Shown here piece by piece: positions 25,921-37,755 of a stretch of 64,000 nucleotides of DNA; positions within the stretch are counted from its first letter, which is position 1, and every line of letters begins with the position of its first letter. The stretch is taken from the NCBI GenBank assembly GCA_946807835.1, contig CAMPEX010000001.1, positions 5,781,001-5,845,000 of the forward strand, read 5' to 3'. This DNA is from Ailanthus altissimus. Lineage: Eukaryota; Streptophyta; Magnoliopsida; Sapindales; Simaroubaceae. A program made the position numbers and the translations under genes. The notes under the pieces were generated by a model, which saw only the letters and a program-made list of their open reading frames with translations, did not search any database and was not told where the DNA came from.

Positions 25921-27730
25921 TATTAGAGATAGTGCTTACGTTCAATTCTAATAAATAGTAATTATTTCGATAAAAATCGTTAGTACATAATTATATGGTA
26001 ACAAGCTTGTAACATTTACAGATATTGTAGATATAAAAGAGTTTAGATTTGATCCAAAAGAGTTTAGATCTAATCCAAACTCCTTTGGATCAGCGCCAAA
26101 AGTTATCAATTTTAAAATTTATAACCTTATCTGAAATGGGACAAAGACTCGAAAATATATTAGTAATGACATAGTTGTAAAGAGTTACAAATGTTACTAA
26201 GAAATGCCATTATGCAGTATGTTATCGAAAACATCATTCCTGATCCATGGTTACCAATACATGTTAATTGGTATTCATTCTGAATCAGTGTATATCTATA
26301 TCTAAATTGTTTAGATAGTTAGTTTTAGCAGACTATGGGCTTAGCGAAAGCTCTTAAGGGCATATAGGTATTCTGTGAGGACTAGATACTGAACAAACTC
26401 ACAAAGACCTCCAATATACATCCCATTGAGCCATCGATTAAGAGTCTTCACAAGTTGAGTAGTATTCGTGGTCTTTTGACTTGAGCTCCATAGTGGTTTG
26501 TGAGTGATCCACTATGCTTTAGTTCTACGCATGTCAGAGACCTTTCATGGTCTGATTACTGAGTGTCGCTAGGTATGGTCCAATGCTTATAGAGTTCGGT
26601 GTGCGTATATGTGTGATTCGTCAGCTTATATGGGCGAGTTGTATATCCTAAATCTGATAATTGTATTTTAGGAAGTCTTTTGGTTGAAAACCCCAGAAAA
26701 AAGTTTTTCGTAGGGTTAAACAATATCTCAAATGTGTTTACTGATATTATTTTATAAAAATACAAATCCATAGATAATTTTGTAATTGAGCATACAAAGA
26801 TTTGACGGTGATGAACTATATATCTACTCTTCCAAGATATAGGTGATGAAAGGATTATACGGATATGGTTGACCTCAACTTATATGGTTTAAATCTCTGT
26901 TCTATAATATCCGTAATGTGTATGTGGGGCATTGTTTACGGGACTTGTGAAAGTGTTTCATGTGACAAATGGAGGTGAACTTAGGAAGTCTCATAATATG
27001 AAGTGTACTCGTTGAGCACTGGGATAGCAGACCGGATCGAGCGGTTCGATCTAGGAGAATTTTGAAAAGCAGAATTTATTCCAAGACTCTTGAGAAATAT
27101 ATGTGTCAAGGTTTAAGTATTAAACCAATTAATTATTAGTTAAATAAGTTAACTAATAGAATTTTGGCTCATAGCACAAAGGATCCATACATAATGATAC
27201 GTGTCACATGCATGGAACAAATGGGTGATAAGTGGCAAGTGTTGTGTGACACTTGTCTTCATGCATGGGATGTATCAATAACAAGTGTCAAATGCATATT
27301 GGCTAAGTTTTTGAAACTTTGTAAGTTATGCATTTAGATCCTTATTTTTAAGTATATATATGCCAAACTTGTAATTTTGTTCACTCGAGTCCCTATTTCT
27401 AAAATTATAAATTAAGAGTAAAAGTTCAAGAGTTGAACTATTTTGATGAACGAATTCATGCTAGAAATTCATTAACAATGCTGCTATTATAGAGTTTCAA
27501 TCCCATAGATTTGTTGAAGCGTAGAATTGTTCAAGGGTTGACTTCATTGTGAAGTTAAAAGTATCAAGTGTCCAAAGGCTTCAAAGGTATATTTTTCTTG
27601 AGCTGTAAGTGTAACAAGACTTAATTCTAAGCGTGTTTGTTGCTTAAAAAATTAGTTTTCAATTCTATTGCATAATTATGTGTGATTGTGACACATTCAC
27701 ATGCATGCACCTAGATTATTCGTTTTAATA
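25921..27730 (+). repeat. 3' LTR of copia B (1810 bp)
   Basis: It starts TATTAGAGATAGTGC and ends CGTTTTAATA. It is collinear with 17557-19359. The following GGACG is the right copy of the target duplication, after which minus-strand MULE transposase sequence resumes. Confidence 0.85.
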
Positions 27731-27735
27731 GGACG

Positions 27736-29005
27736 TCAATATTTTTCAAATTCTTTGGGACTATCTAATCCGACAGGTTACCAACTAGTAATATTGGCTC
27801 ACTATATGCAGGATATAAAGTCTCGGATGTGTAACAAGTAGAACAAAGACTCTCGTATGATAATCTTATGTATCTATATACGATGAGTGCTTAGAGACAA
27901 GCCAGTTACTGATAGTCAAACTTTCGATAGCTATATGTTCTATTAGAAATGTCCACTATCCAGTCTCTACCATCGTCTTTGACTATAAATAGTGAAACAT
28001 CAGTAGGGCAAACTGTTATTCAACTTACGTCATCATTAAGTTTAATGACTTTGTGATTTTCTAATTCGTTAAGACGGTCGTTATTTTTTGTACCGCCAAC
28101 AGTCTATGGTAAAACCATAGTTGCGTTAGCTCCCGTATCCACTCCACTGAATTGGTTACTAGAAATTTTCTTACTTCTTTTGTTACTGCATTAATGTTAT
28201 CTACAATATTAGTGGTCATAACGTCGTACTTTCTAAAACCACCAGCTGATCAAGCCCATCATATCGCATCAATATTCTCCTCAAAATACTTAGTTACATC
28301 AGGTCTCATTTCTCACATCTTATTCAATTAATGTTGAAAATCAGGGGACAAAATACACATTGGCAGCAGTAAAATAAGTATATAAATATAATACCTTTTT
28401 AGACTTTTTCGTTGGTAACTTATATTTTATCACCAAATTTCCCTTCAAGTGAAAGATGCAAAACCCATGATATATATTAAGAAACACACCCCATATAGGT
28501 CTCTTAATGCTGGCATGTCGATTAGATATAAAAATAAGATTTTGATGGTCATTAATTACTCGCGGCAGCTTGACCATAAATTACTTCCATGAAGCATCAT
28601 TTTCTGAGTCAACAATCCCCTATGTTAATTGAAATATCTTATTGTTTACATCTTTACAAATGGCCACAAATATTGTACCAAGATAGAGACCTTTCAAAAA
28701 TGTTCCATCTACTGCAATCACAGGTTGGATAGTTAAAATAAAACCTTTGATACAGGGTCCCGACGCAAAAACAAATACTTAAAGTAATTATCTGTATCAA
28801 TTTTCAAGTTAGTAACCATACTTGAGTTTTATTATTGCAACATATAGCTGTTTATAGAAAGTAATCTGAACGAATCCCTTAGAGCACCTCTTATTAATCT
28901 TAATGCATGCTCCTTAACTTATCACACTGAAGTATATGTTATTTGATGAATATGGCGAATTCAGGGAGAGCATTGGTGCATGCAACCATGCACCGGCTTG
29001 TGGTG
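27736..29005 (-). pseudogene. MULE (MuDR/MURA-type) transposase, catalytic region remnant
   Basis: Read on minus from about 28790 downwards: 'FASGPCIKGFIL' after a frameshift, then 'PVIAVDGTFLKG' (first catalytic Asp), 'NNKIFQLT', 'GIVDSENDASWK' and 'FISNRHASI', where the family has D in 'ISDRH', so the second catalytic Asp is now Asn. 'HGFCIFHLKGNL' (the CxxH-like region) follows. Farther down come stop-ridden C-terminal pieces that once led to a SWIM-type zinc finger, then copia B, then the zinc knuckle at 17430-17556. The best open piece is 28341-28577. The N-terminal part toward 29005 is poorly recognisable, and copia C sits there. MURA-type transposases cut MULE ends by a DDE mechanism. 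Confidence 0.85.
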
Positions 29006-29010
29006 CTCTA

Positions 29011-31085
29011 TGTTAGGGTCGGTGCTTACGTGTCATCCCTGAATGTACATATACTTGTATATTTATACAAGTGTATATTTTCATTAAATCGCTAATACCT
29101 ATATATATGGTATTATACATGTAACATTACAAACATTGTAGATATGAAAGAGTTCAGATCAGATCTAAAGGAGTTTAGATAAGGGCTCATAGTCAGCCAT
29201 GCTGAAAGATATAAATGTTAAATATTAGCATAGTTAAGTGTTAGCTGGTTATAATACTCAGCAGATCCAAGCGTTGGAGCCTTTTCTATAATGCGACATA
29301 GACCTGGGAATATACTAGTAACTGTATAGTTGCAAGAGTTGCAATTGGGGACCAGAAAATGCAAGTTGCGCAAGTATGTTCTCAAATAATTGTCCTTGAT
29401 CTATTTCTGCCGATGCGGGTCTGTCGGTGGATACCTTTATATATAGATCAGCATATGCCGTACCTATATGGTATAGATAGTTGTTCCTAGCCAATCGTGA
29501 GCTTGGAGCTCCTATTGATATATGGGTATCCAGTTAGAACTGAATATGGGATAGACTCACGAAGGCCTCTGATAGACATTTTATGTAATCCGTTAACGGA
29601 GGATCCCTCGAGTTGAGTAGTCTACCTAGTCCTTTGACCTGAGTGCCACGGTAGGCTTGTAAGTGATTCATCATACTTTGATTCCACGCATGTCACAAAT
29701 CTTTCATAGTGTGATCATTAGGTGTCGTTGGGTATGGTCCGATGCTTATGGAGTCCGGTACGTACAGATATAGTATCCATCAGCTCTCATATGGAGTTTG
29801 ATATCCAGATGCTTCGAGACTGTATCTTACAAAGTCTTGTGGCCATAAGCAACCATCCCGGGAAAGAGTTCTGTCAAGGTAGAACAATATAGCAAAGGAG
29901 TTTACGTAAATTGTTCAGTAAGATACAAATCCAGAGATAGGATATGGATGAGCACAGGGGATTTGACGGTGATAATCTATATCCCCGCACATCTAGGATA
30001 TCATGACGGAAGGACTATACATATGCGTTGTAACCTCAATTTGCATAGTTCAACGCACTGATTTGTATATCCGTGACGTATGCGTGGGGCATTACTCACG
30101 GACTCATGAAATAGTTTCATTTGATGAATCGAGCGTAGGACCTAGGGAGTCTCGCGATATGGAGTGTACTCGTTGTGCACTGGGGTAGCATGCCTAATTA
30201 AATTATTTAATCCAGCAATATTTAGCAATTTTACGGGAATACGTGCATATCTGTATTTAAGTATTAAATACAACAATTAGTTAATAATTGTTATTTACTA
30301 ATTGTATAATGACACATGGTGCATTATGGACGCTCGATTGGGTTTATCCAAGTACGGGTTTGGTGGGACCCACTAGGAGTAAACTTGGTAACCATTTATG
30401 AAGGGTAAAATGGTTATTTCACACTTTGATTATTTAATGATTAAATAATCAAAATATGTCTTTGATTTTATTATATATTATATATATTTATATTATTATT
30501 ATTTATGTTATATATTATATATAAAGAGAGAGATGAGAAAATGAATTGTTTTAGGTGTCTGCAAAGTGTTTGCCGAGAGAAAAGAAAGAAATGGAGAAGA
30601 GAAAAAGAAGAAGAAGAAAAGGTTGAAGGAGGAAGAAGAAAAAAAAAGGAAGAAGGGAAAAATGAAATTGTTTCAGTTTTTCCTATGGTTCCAATTAGAG
30701 CAATTGTGAATTGTTTCAAATTTCCATTTTTTATTCTTTTGGAGAAAATGATAAAAACACACACCAACCATTTTGGAGTTTAAGAGTTAAACTCAGTGCC
30801 GCGTATAAGGCTGCTGTTCTAACTCAACAAGCCCACCGTGTTGGTGACTAGAACTGTCTACGAGTTAGTCTCCATGGGGACTTTGAAAAAAATACATATA
30901 TAATATTACACGTTAATGTGAGTTCTCTATACTACTAATATATTAATGTGATTAATATATTTTATTTATTATGTTTATTGTAATTTACACGCTTCTGCCA
31001 CGTAGAATACGTATAAAATACGTATTTTAGGCAATAGACACAATTACATATATATACACCCATACGTGCCTTAGATCCCCCAACA
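29011..31085 (+). repeat. 5' LTR of copia C (2075 bp)
   Basis: It starts TGTTAGGGTCGGTGCTTACG and ends CCCCCAACA. It is unusually long for Ty1/copia. It holds a purine-only-like tract (30575-30668) preceded by an AT-rich dinucleotide stretch that is longer here than in the 3' LTR. Small ORFs (30003-30188, 30471-30783) are low-complexity or recur as non-coding LTR sequence. Confidence 0.9.
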
Positions 31086-31089
31086 TAAA

Positions 31090-31101
31090 TGGTATCAGAG
31101 C
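31090..31101 (+). promoter_or_regulatory. Primer-binding site of copia C
   Basis: TGGTATCAGAGC is complementary to the 3' end of plant initiator tRNA-Met, the standard primer of copia reverse transcription. It lies 4 bp inside the 5' LTR end. Confidence 0.9.
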
Positions 31102-31687
31102 TATTTAGGGCATATATGGGTGTGGTTTGAGTGAATGAATGCTAAAGACCCAGTGTAAATTGCGTGTTTCAAGTGTTGAAATGGGTATGCCAATGAGGAA
31201 GCACTCGGCGCTGAACGCCAGGTGATGTGGCGCCGCGACACTGGGGGTTTGACCTTCCAGTGCTGTAGCGATGACATTTGACGCAACGGCACATGAACTT
31301 TTTACTGTTCATAGTTGCAGTATTTTTGAACAGTGTTTCAAATTTAATTTTGCATGTGTAGATTTATGAGATGTAGTGATAAAAGTTATTAGTCTACATT
31401 ATAAATCGAGGTTTATAAGATGCAGTGATAAAAAGTTATCGATCTGCATTATAAACCAAGATTAATTTTTCTATGTTGGTAACCACAATGAGAGTCCTAC
31501 TGGTGGGGGTTAGTTGTGCTTACATTGAAAAATTAATTAATTAAGAATCATCATTTCTAGGAGTATAGAGATCATAGATACAAAAATCTTTCTTAATTAG
31601 ATTGAAGAATATTATATTATGAGATAATATTTTATTCTGATCCGTTTTGTCAATATGATGTTAGACGAGTCACGTCGACCTTTGTCT

Positions 31688-31978
31688 AATATTGCTACAG
31701 CGTAAGGGACTTAATCGGTTGGGTTTAACTATACTGGTTAAATATTAGATGAGGCAAATATATGTGAAAGTATTGCCCAATATTGCTACAGCGTGAGAGT
31801 AGTATCGGTAGCATATATTTGATCATTAACAAGTTATTTTGGAATACACTTACCCAATATTGTATAGCGTGAGGATAAGGTGTATTCAAAATCAAGTGGT
31901 AAGAGTTGCATGAAATACAATTGACAAGTGTTGTTTACCTGTTGGGTTTACAAAAGCTAATATTGCTACAGTGTGAGG
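31688..31978 (+). repeat. Four spaced copies of a 20-bp leader motif in copia C
   Basis: AATATTGCTACAGCGTGAGG or close variants start at 31688, 31779, 31856 and 31959 (spacings 91, 77 and 103 bp). They lie between the primer-binding site and the probable gag start at 32199. Confidence 0.87.
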
Positions 31979-32198
31979 CCTAAGTAAATTTCAATGGGAT
32001 CTACTTCCTGTTGTATAGTTTAAAAGAGTTTAAACTATCGTTTTCCCGTTTGAGAGATTACTGAGATTATGTAAAGTAGTCGAAAGGCGTTTTAAATTAA
32101 AAAATGTATACTTTGTATACCCATGATTTAAAACATTCCATTAGCGATTTAATGAATATTCTGCTTATATCTCCCGTAAGTTTGGCCTGTCAAGAATA

Positions 32199-35100
32199 AT
32201 GGCCACTACGAACCAGTTGGTGCGCATAGTTGATGCAGTCCAACTCTAGGGTACTATGAATTACTCTGACCAGTGGATGAATTTAAGAAATGTTTTGGAT
32301 TCAATAAAACTTTGGATTTATTGTTGATCAGAGTTTACCATAAGGTAATTTTGATAACACCTCTTTAGAAGATTAAATAGAGAGAGTGTGACCCTTTCTG
32401 TTCTGGGTGCTTCATTTTCTACTTCAAGTATATCTAGGTGAGACTAGATGTTTAAGGTAGAAGAAGATGAGGCAGATACCCAGTATATCTTCAGAGACAA
32501 CATTTATCTAAAGATTAACAAGATGGCGTGTAGATGGAAAGTGTTTTCACTACAGTAAGGTTGGGTATTAGAAATTCCTCTACCCTAGAAACCTTATTAT
32601 TGTTAAGAAGAATCCCGCAAGTTTGTGTTTGACAAACATAGATATTTCTATGGCATATGATGCCAGTTCAAGCTGGGTATGAGATATTGCATGTCCTTTT
32701 CATGTTTACAAGATGTTGCAGAGATTGAGAGAGACTACAATGAAACAACTAATAGAAGTAAAGTTGAGAATAGAACATGGTCATTTCTTGCAAGTCCAAA
32801 TTGTTGGGCAACTTAACTTAATTCTTGTATGTAATACAATAGTTGTATTGCATAATAAATATAATGTTTTATTAGCTGAATGTCAGTTAATAAATAGACA
32901 TTATATACAAAATTAAAAATGTTTATAGATCGAAATCCTTAAATAATACGGGGCTATGGTATATAGGTTTAGGTCATATAGGCGTGAGATGCTTATCCGT
33001 TTGGTTAAGGATGGTTCGATTCTTAATCTGACCATAAAGACTTAACATATTTATGAATAATGTCTTCACGAAGATGACCAAATATACTAGAATGTACTTC
33101 ACATCCTTTCGATTAGATCGAGGTAGTGAGTACATTAACAGCAAGTTCTCCATTTTTTTAAGGAAGAATGAGATTCTCACTCATTATAGTCCTCCGAGTT
33201 ATCCACAACATAATGATGTTTTGGATAAAAGGAATCAGACTTTATTAGATATTGTTCGATTGATAATGAGTGTTACCGATCTATATCTGTGAGTATATGC
33301 TCCAAATACAACTGCTTATTAAGTAGAATTCCATCCGAAGTTGTTCCTTCCATTTCGTATGAGATATAGAAATGAAGGAAGCCATATCTTAAGTATGTTA
33401 AGACTTGGGGTTTTCCTGCTTACGTAAGAGTTACCCAGCAAAGTATCTTATTTTGTAAGAGTTACTCAATAAGATAAACAACACCCAAGAGGTACTAATA
33501 TAGGTTCATTGAGTATCCTGTAAATTTAATAGGATACTAGTTCTATGATTCAGAGAAGCGAAGTGTGTTCGTTTCTTAGTATACCACTATCATTGAGAAA
33601 GAGTTTCTCATGGGTTGTGGAAATCATAGAAAGATTGAGCTTGGTGAAGTCAATCTAGAAATCAATGAACCAAGGATGGGAACTCAAGCTCAATTAAGCA
33701 GTGACCTTTTAGCACACCTTCAAATAGGTCGGAAAGGATGTCTAAGTCACCTTTTAAGTATGGATGATACCTAAAGGTGAACTTGGAGTTTTCTTGGTAG
33801 AAGAAAATCATCCTTGACGTATAAGGAGTTGATGTTGGACATTGATTTGGAAAACAGCAAGAAGCTATAAAAACAAATTTGACTATATGCATCAGAATCA
33901 AATCTGGGACTTGGTTAAGTTACCCGTGGGAATTGTTCTCATTGGTTATAAAAGGTTTACAAAGGGGTAGTGGGAGCCAAATGGAAGGTAGAGACCTTTT
34001 AGGCTCTGTATTAGTTCTAGAAAGGTAATCCTCAATGATTTAAGATCAATTAAGAGGAAACATTTGAACCAATATTGATGCTAAAGTCAATTAGAATTTT
34101 ATTGGCTCTTGCAGCGTTTTATGACCTTGAAGTTTGGTAGATAGATGTAAGAAAGGTGTTTCAGAATGAATACCTCAAGTAAGAGATATTCATAGAACTG
34201 CCTGAATGATTTACGTCCAACCAGACTTCTACTTCAGTATGCATGAAAGGTCAGTGAGAGCATAATAGTCTTCTTGATGTTCTTTGTTGATGGCATACTA
34301 GTCATTGGGAATGATGTCAGTATGTTATAATCGGTTAGAAGTAACTCATAAGAATTTCTCCATGAAGGATTTGTAAGAGGCTTTCTTTATACTAGGTATA
34401 AAGCTTTATAGAGATAGAGCTAAGAAGCTGATAGGACTCTCCTAAATTATTTCACATTAATAGCATCTAAGAAAGGTACAGTTTATTAACTATGAGATAG
34501 TTAACGTATCTAATAGATCTAGTGTTCATCTTTCGAAGAGAGTGTCTCTTCAGATGGAAGATGACAGAGTTAGAGTATGTAACACATCAGATATATCAGC
34601 TCTTCAGAGATTGATGTATGCTATGATGCGTTTGAGACTTGATATCACTTTGGTTGTAAAAGTTACGAGCTAAGTTCAGTCTGATTCAGGTGACCGCCAT
34701 TTGATGGTAGTCAAACATATCCTAAAGTACCTTAAGGGTATAAAGGATAAGTTTCTCAAATATGAAGAAAGTGGCTTACAAATAAGAAGATGCACAGAGT
34801 CAGACTTTTAGTTTGACCTAGATGATAGAGAGTCCACATCTGGGAATGTGTTCATTCTCAATAGTACAAGGGAGTTGAAATAACGCCAAACTGGGATTCA
34901 CTGCTAATTTAGATTGGCAGAGCGAAAATGGCAGTGAGGATTCGTAACTTTGTCGTTAGACTTGGAAGAGTTCCAAGACAGATGGATCCTATCCCATAAG
35001 TTTGTGATAAAACAAAGTCATTGCATAAGCCAACGTGCCAAGAGGACACCAGTACTCTAATTATGTTGTGAAGAGTCTCACATGACTAGAGGGATCTTAG

Positions 35101-35250
35101 CTAAAGGAGATGTGATTATTTGTAGAAGTATTCTATAAATAATTTAGCGGACTAACTTTTTAATGCCATTACTCTAATAGTGTTTATAAAATACGAAAAG
35201 TTGATGTGTATGAGATGCCATCAAGAATGGCACTAGAGCAAGTGAGAGAT
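32199..35250 (+). pseudogene. copia C gag-pol remnant
   Basis: A probable gag ATG lies at 32199, followed by an 'NYSDQWMNLRNVLDS' stretch typical of copia gag. A CCHC zinc-knuckle remnant ('DGKCFHYSKVGY') is near 32530. The pre-integrase part is near 32970, and the integrase core is at 33053-33292 ('RLDRGSEYINSKF' with D and E, then 'NQTLLDIVRLIMS'). RT is near 33940-34700 and RNase H near 34880-35200. The distance from gag start to integrase is only about 0.85 kb, so a large internal deletion has removed most of gag and the protease. Confidence 0.75.
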
Positions 35251-37258
35251 TATTAGGGTTAGTGCTTACGTGCCATCACTGAATATACATATACTTGTGT
35301 ATTTATACAAGTGTACATTTCTATTAAATCGCTAATACTCATATATATGGTATTATGCATGTAACGTTACAGACATTGTAGATCTGAAGGAGTTCGGATC
35401 AGATCTAAAAGAGTTTAGATAAGAGCTCATAGTCAGCCACATTGAGAGATATAAATGCTAAATGTTAGCACAGTTAAGTGTTAGCTGGTTATAATACTCA
35501 GCAGATCCAAGAGTTGGAGCCTTGTCTATAATGGGACATAGACCTGGGATTATACTAGTAACTGCATAGCTGCAAGAGTTGCAATCAGGTGCCAGAAAAT
35601 ACAAGTTGTGCAAGTATGTTCTTGAATAATTGTCCCTGATTTATTTCTGCCAATGCGGGTCTGTCGATGGATACCTTTATATATAGATCAGCATATGTCG
35701 TACCTATAGGGTATAGATGGTCGTTCCTAGCTGACCGTGAGCTTGGAGCTCCTATTGACATATGGGTATCCAGTTAGAACTGAATATGAGACAGACTCAT
35801 GAGGGCCTCTGATAGACATTTTATGTAAGCCATCAATAGAGGGTCCTCTCGAGTTGAGTAGTATACCTGGTCCTTTGACCTGAGTGCCATGGTGGGCTTG
35901 TAAGTGATCCACCATATTTTGGCATGCATGTCACAGACCTTTCATGGTGTGACCGCTGAGTGTCGCTGGGTATGGTTCAATGCTTATGGAGTCTGGTGAG
36001 TACATATATGAGATCTGTCAGCTCCCATATGGAGTTTGATATCCAGATGCTTCGAGACTGTATCTTAGAAAGTCTTGTGGTCACAAGCAACCATTCCGGC
36101 AAAGAGTTTCGTCAGGGTAGAACAATATGGCAAATGAGTTTGCGCATATTGTTCAGTGAGATATAAGTCTGGATATAGGATATGGATGAGTACAGGGGAT
36201 TTAACGGTGATAATCTATATCCCCGCACATCTAAAATATCATAACGGAAGGACTATACGTATGTGTTGTAACCTCAACTTGTATATCCGTGACGTGTGCG
36301 TAGGGCATTGCTCACGGACTTATAGAATAATTCCATTTGATGAATCGAGCATAGGACCTAGGGAGTCCCGCGATATAGAGTGTACTCGTTGTGCATTGGG
36401 GCAGCGTGTCAGATTAAATTGTTTAATCTAGCAATATTCAGTAATTTTACAGAAATACGTGCGTGTTTGTATTTAAGTGTTAAATACAACAATTAGTTAA
36501 TAATTGTTATTTACTAATTGTATAATGACACGTGGCGCATTGTGGACCCTCAGTTGATTTTATCTCAGTGCGAGTTTGGTGGGACCCACTAGAGGTAAAC
36601 TTGGTAACCATTCATGAAGGGGTAAAATGATCATTTCACACTTTGATTATTTAATGATTAAATAATTAAAATATCTCTATGATTTTATTATATATTATAT
36701 ATAAAGAGAGAGAGGAGAAAATGAATTGTTTTAGGTGTGTGCAAAGTGTTTGCTGGGAGAAAAGAAAGAAATGGAGAAAATAAGAAGAAAAGGCCGAAGG
36801 AGGAAGAAGAAAAAAAAAGGAAGAAGGAAAAAATTAAATTGTTTCATTTTTTTCCTATGGTTCTAATTGGAGTAATTGTAAATTGCTTCAAACTCTCTAT
36901 TTCTTATTTATTTTGGAGAAAATGATAAAAACACACATCGGCCATTTTGGGGTTTAAGAGTTAAACTCAGTGTTGCGTATAAGGCTGCTATTTTAACTCA
37001 CCAAGCCCACCGTGTTAGTGACTAGAACTGTCTGCGAATTGGTCTTCATGCTGACTTCGAAAAACATACGTATATAACATTACACGTTGAGGTGAGTTCT
37101 TTATACTACTAATATATTAATGTGATTAATACATTTTATTTATTGTGTTTATTATAATTTACAGGCTTTCGCCGCGTAGAATATGTAAAAAATACGTATT
37201 TTAAGCAATAGACACAATTGCACATGCATACACCTACATGTCTTAAATCATCCCGACA
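35251..37258 (+). repeat. 3' LTR of copia C (2008 bp)
   Basis: It starts TATTAGGGTTAGTGCTTACG (TG changed to TA) and ends ATCCCGACA. It is collinear with the 5' LTR. It lacks an AT-rich block near 30480-30510 and some bases near 30040-30060. The purine tract is kept at 36754-36835. Confidence 0.9.
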
Positions 37259-37369
37259 CTCCACACCTGACATGTAGACCAATCGTCAGCGTGTGCACCA
37301 CGAGGTGTACGAAGATCCAGCTCCGAATTTGCCATTTTCGATCATTTTATTGCCTTTTTTGATTTTTTG

Positions 37370-37746
37370 CACCTATTTTCACCTTATTTTAACATTCTTT
37401 ATACTAAACTTTGCACATTTTAACTCTACATCTATATATTTCAACAATAATAATGTAAAAACAACTCAAAAATACAATAAAACCAAATTAAATTTTTTTT
37501 TTTACCAATTTTCATCTATTTTTAATTTTTTTCTACTCCACAATAGGTTGATTTACTTCATATCTTCAAAATATTATCAATTTGAAGCCAATCTACAAAT
37601 TTTGAGAGCTTGAGAGAGAGAGTTGAGAGTGTGTATTTTTGTTGAATTTTTAGTTCAGGGACAAACTGGTTATAGTAAATGTTGTTTGGTTAATATATTT
37701 TTAAAGTTTTTAACCGGGTCAAAAAAGTCAATTTTGACATTTTCCC
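37370..37746 (-). repeat. MULE right terminal inverted repeat
   Basis: About 377 bp, the inverted counterpart of 13237-13600. The outer end reads GGGAAAATGTCAAAATTGAC on minus, a common MULE-type terminus. The TTCTTTGAA target copy follows at 37747. Confidence 0.82.
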
Positions 37747-37755
37747 TTCTTTGAA

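Larger units (their letters stand above)
17557..27730 (+). mobile_element. Ty1/copia retrotransposon B, both LTRs, inserted in MULE transposase
   Basis: The 5' LTR is 17557-19359 and the 3' LTR 25921-27730. Flanking 5-bp target duplications are GGATG (17552-17556) and GGACG (27731-27735), differing by one transition. A weak primer-binding site for initiator tRNA-Met (tagtatgagagc, 19361-19372) follows the 5' LTR. A long non-coding leader is interrupted by an inverted solo LTR of the same family (20050-21879). Pol remnants run from about 23290 to 25870 in the copia order. No intact frame is left. LTR termini are T[A]...CA and T[A]...TA, each one transition from TG...CA. Confidence 0.87.
29011..37258 (+). 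mobile_element. Ty1/copia retrotransposon C, both LTRs, inserted in the MULE
   Basis: The 5' LTR is 29011-31085 and the 3' LTR 35251-37258. Target duplications are CTCTA (29006-29010) and CTCCA (37259-37263), one transition apart. A perfect copia-type primer-binding site, TGGTATCAGAGC, lies at 31090-31101. The purine-rich tract 'agcaagtgagaga' precedes the 3' LTR. The internal part is only 4165 bp, short because gag and the protease are mostly deleted. This is the best-preserved copy of the family here (TG...CA ends on the 5' LTR), but it encodes no intact protein. Confidence 0.9.
13237..37746. mobile_element. Mutator-like element (MULE) with Ulp1 gene, split by two copia elements
   Basis: The ends are GAGAAATTTCC... 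at 13237 and ...CATTTTCCC at 37746. They are flanked by a 9-bp target duplication, TTCTTTCAA (13228-13236) and TTCTTTGAA (37747-37755), 8 of 9 identical. A 9-bp duplication is the Mutator hallmark. The terminal ~370 bp are inverted repeats. Inside are an Ulp1-type protease remnant on plus (14084-16790) and a MURA transposase remnant on minus (28960 down to 17440), so the two genes converge. Copia B (17557-27730) and copia C (29011-37258) are insertions with their own 5-bp duplications. Subtracting them leaves about 6.1 kb, a plausible size for an autonomous-type MULE. Both genes are broken, so the element is dead. Confidence 0.85.

Noticed and set aside
17557..27730. Copia B plus the inverted LTR read as one inverted-repeat DNA transposon
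   Set aside because: The inner LTR has its own perfect GTTAT duplication, and the outer LTRs are direct repeats with a separate duplication.
28341..28577. 78-codon minus ORF as a host gene
   Set aside because: It is a readable piece of the MULE transposase (ISNRHASI, CIFHLKGNL), with frameshifts on both sides.
30471..30783. Overlapping ORFs rich in Lys/Glu (plus) and Ser/Phe/Leu (minus) in the copia C LTR
   Set aside because: Both come from a low-complexity purine tract inside an LTR; the 3' LTR copy has different frames.
31688..31978. Regularly spaced motifs as a CRISPR-like array
   Set aside because: Only four degenerate copies with unequal spacing (91, 77, 103) in a plant retrotransposon leader; no cas genes and a eukaryotic context.
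37293..37613. 106-codon plus ORF near the MULE right end
   Set aside because: It lies in the AT-rich terminal inverted repeat and consists of Phe/Asn/Tyr-rich low-complexity sequence.
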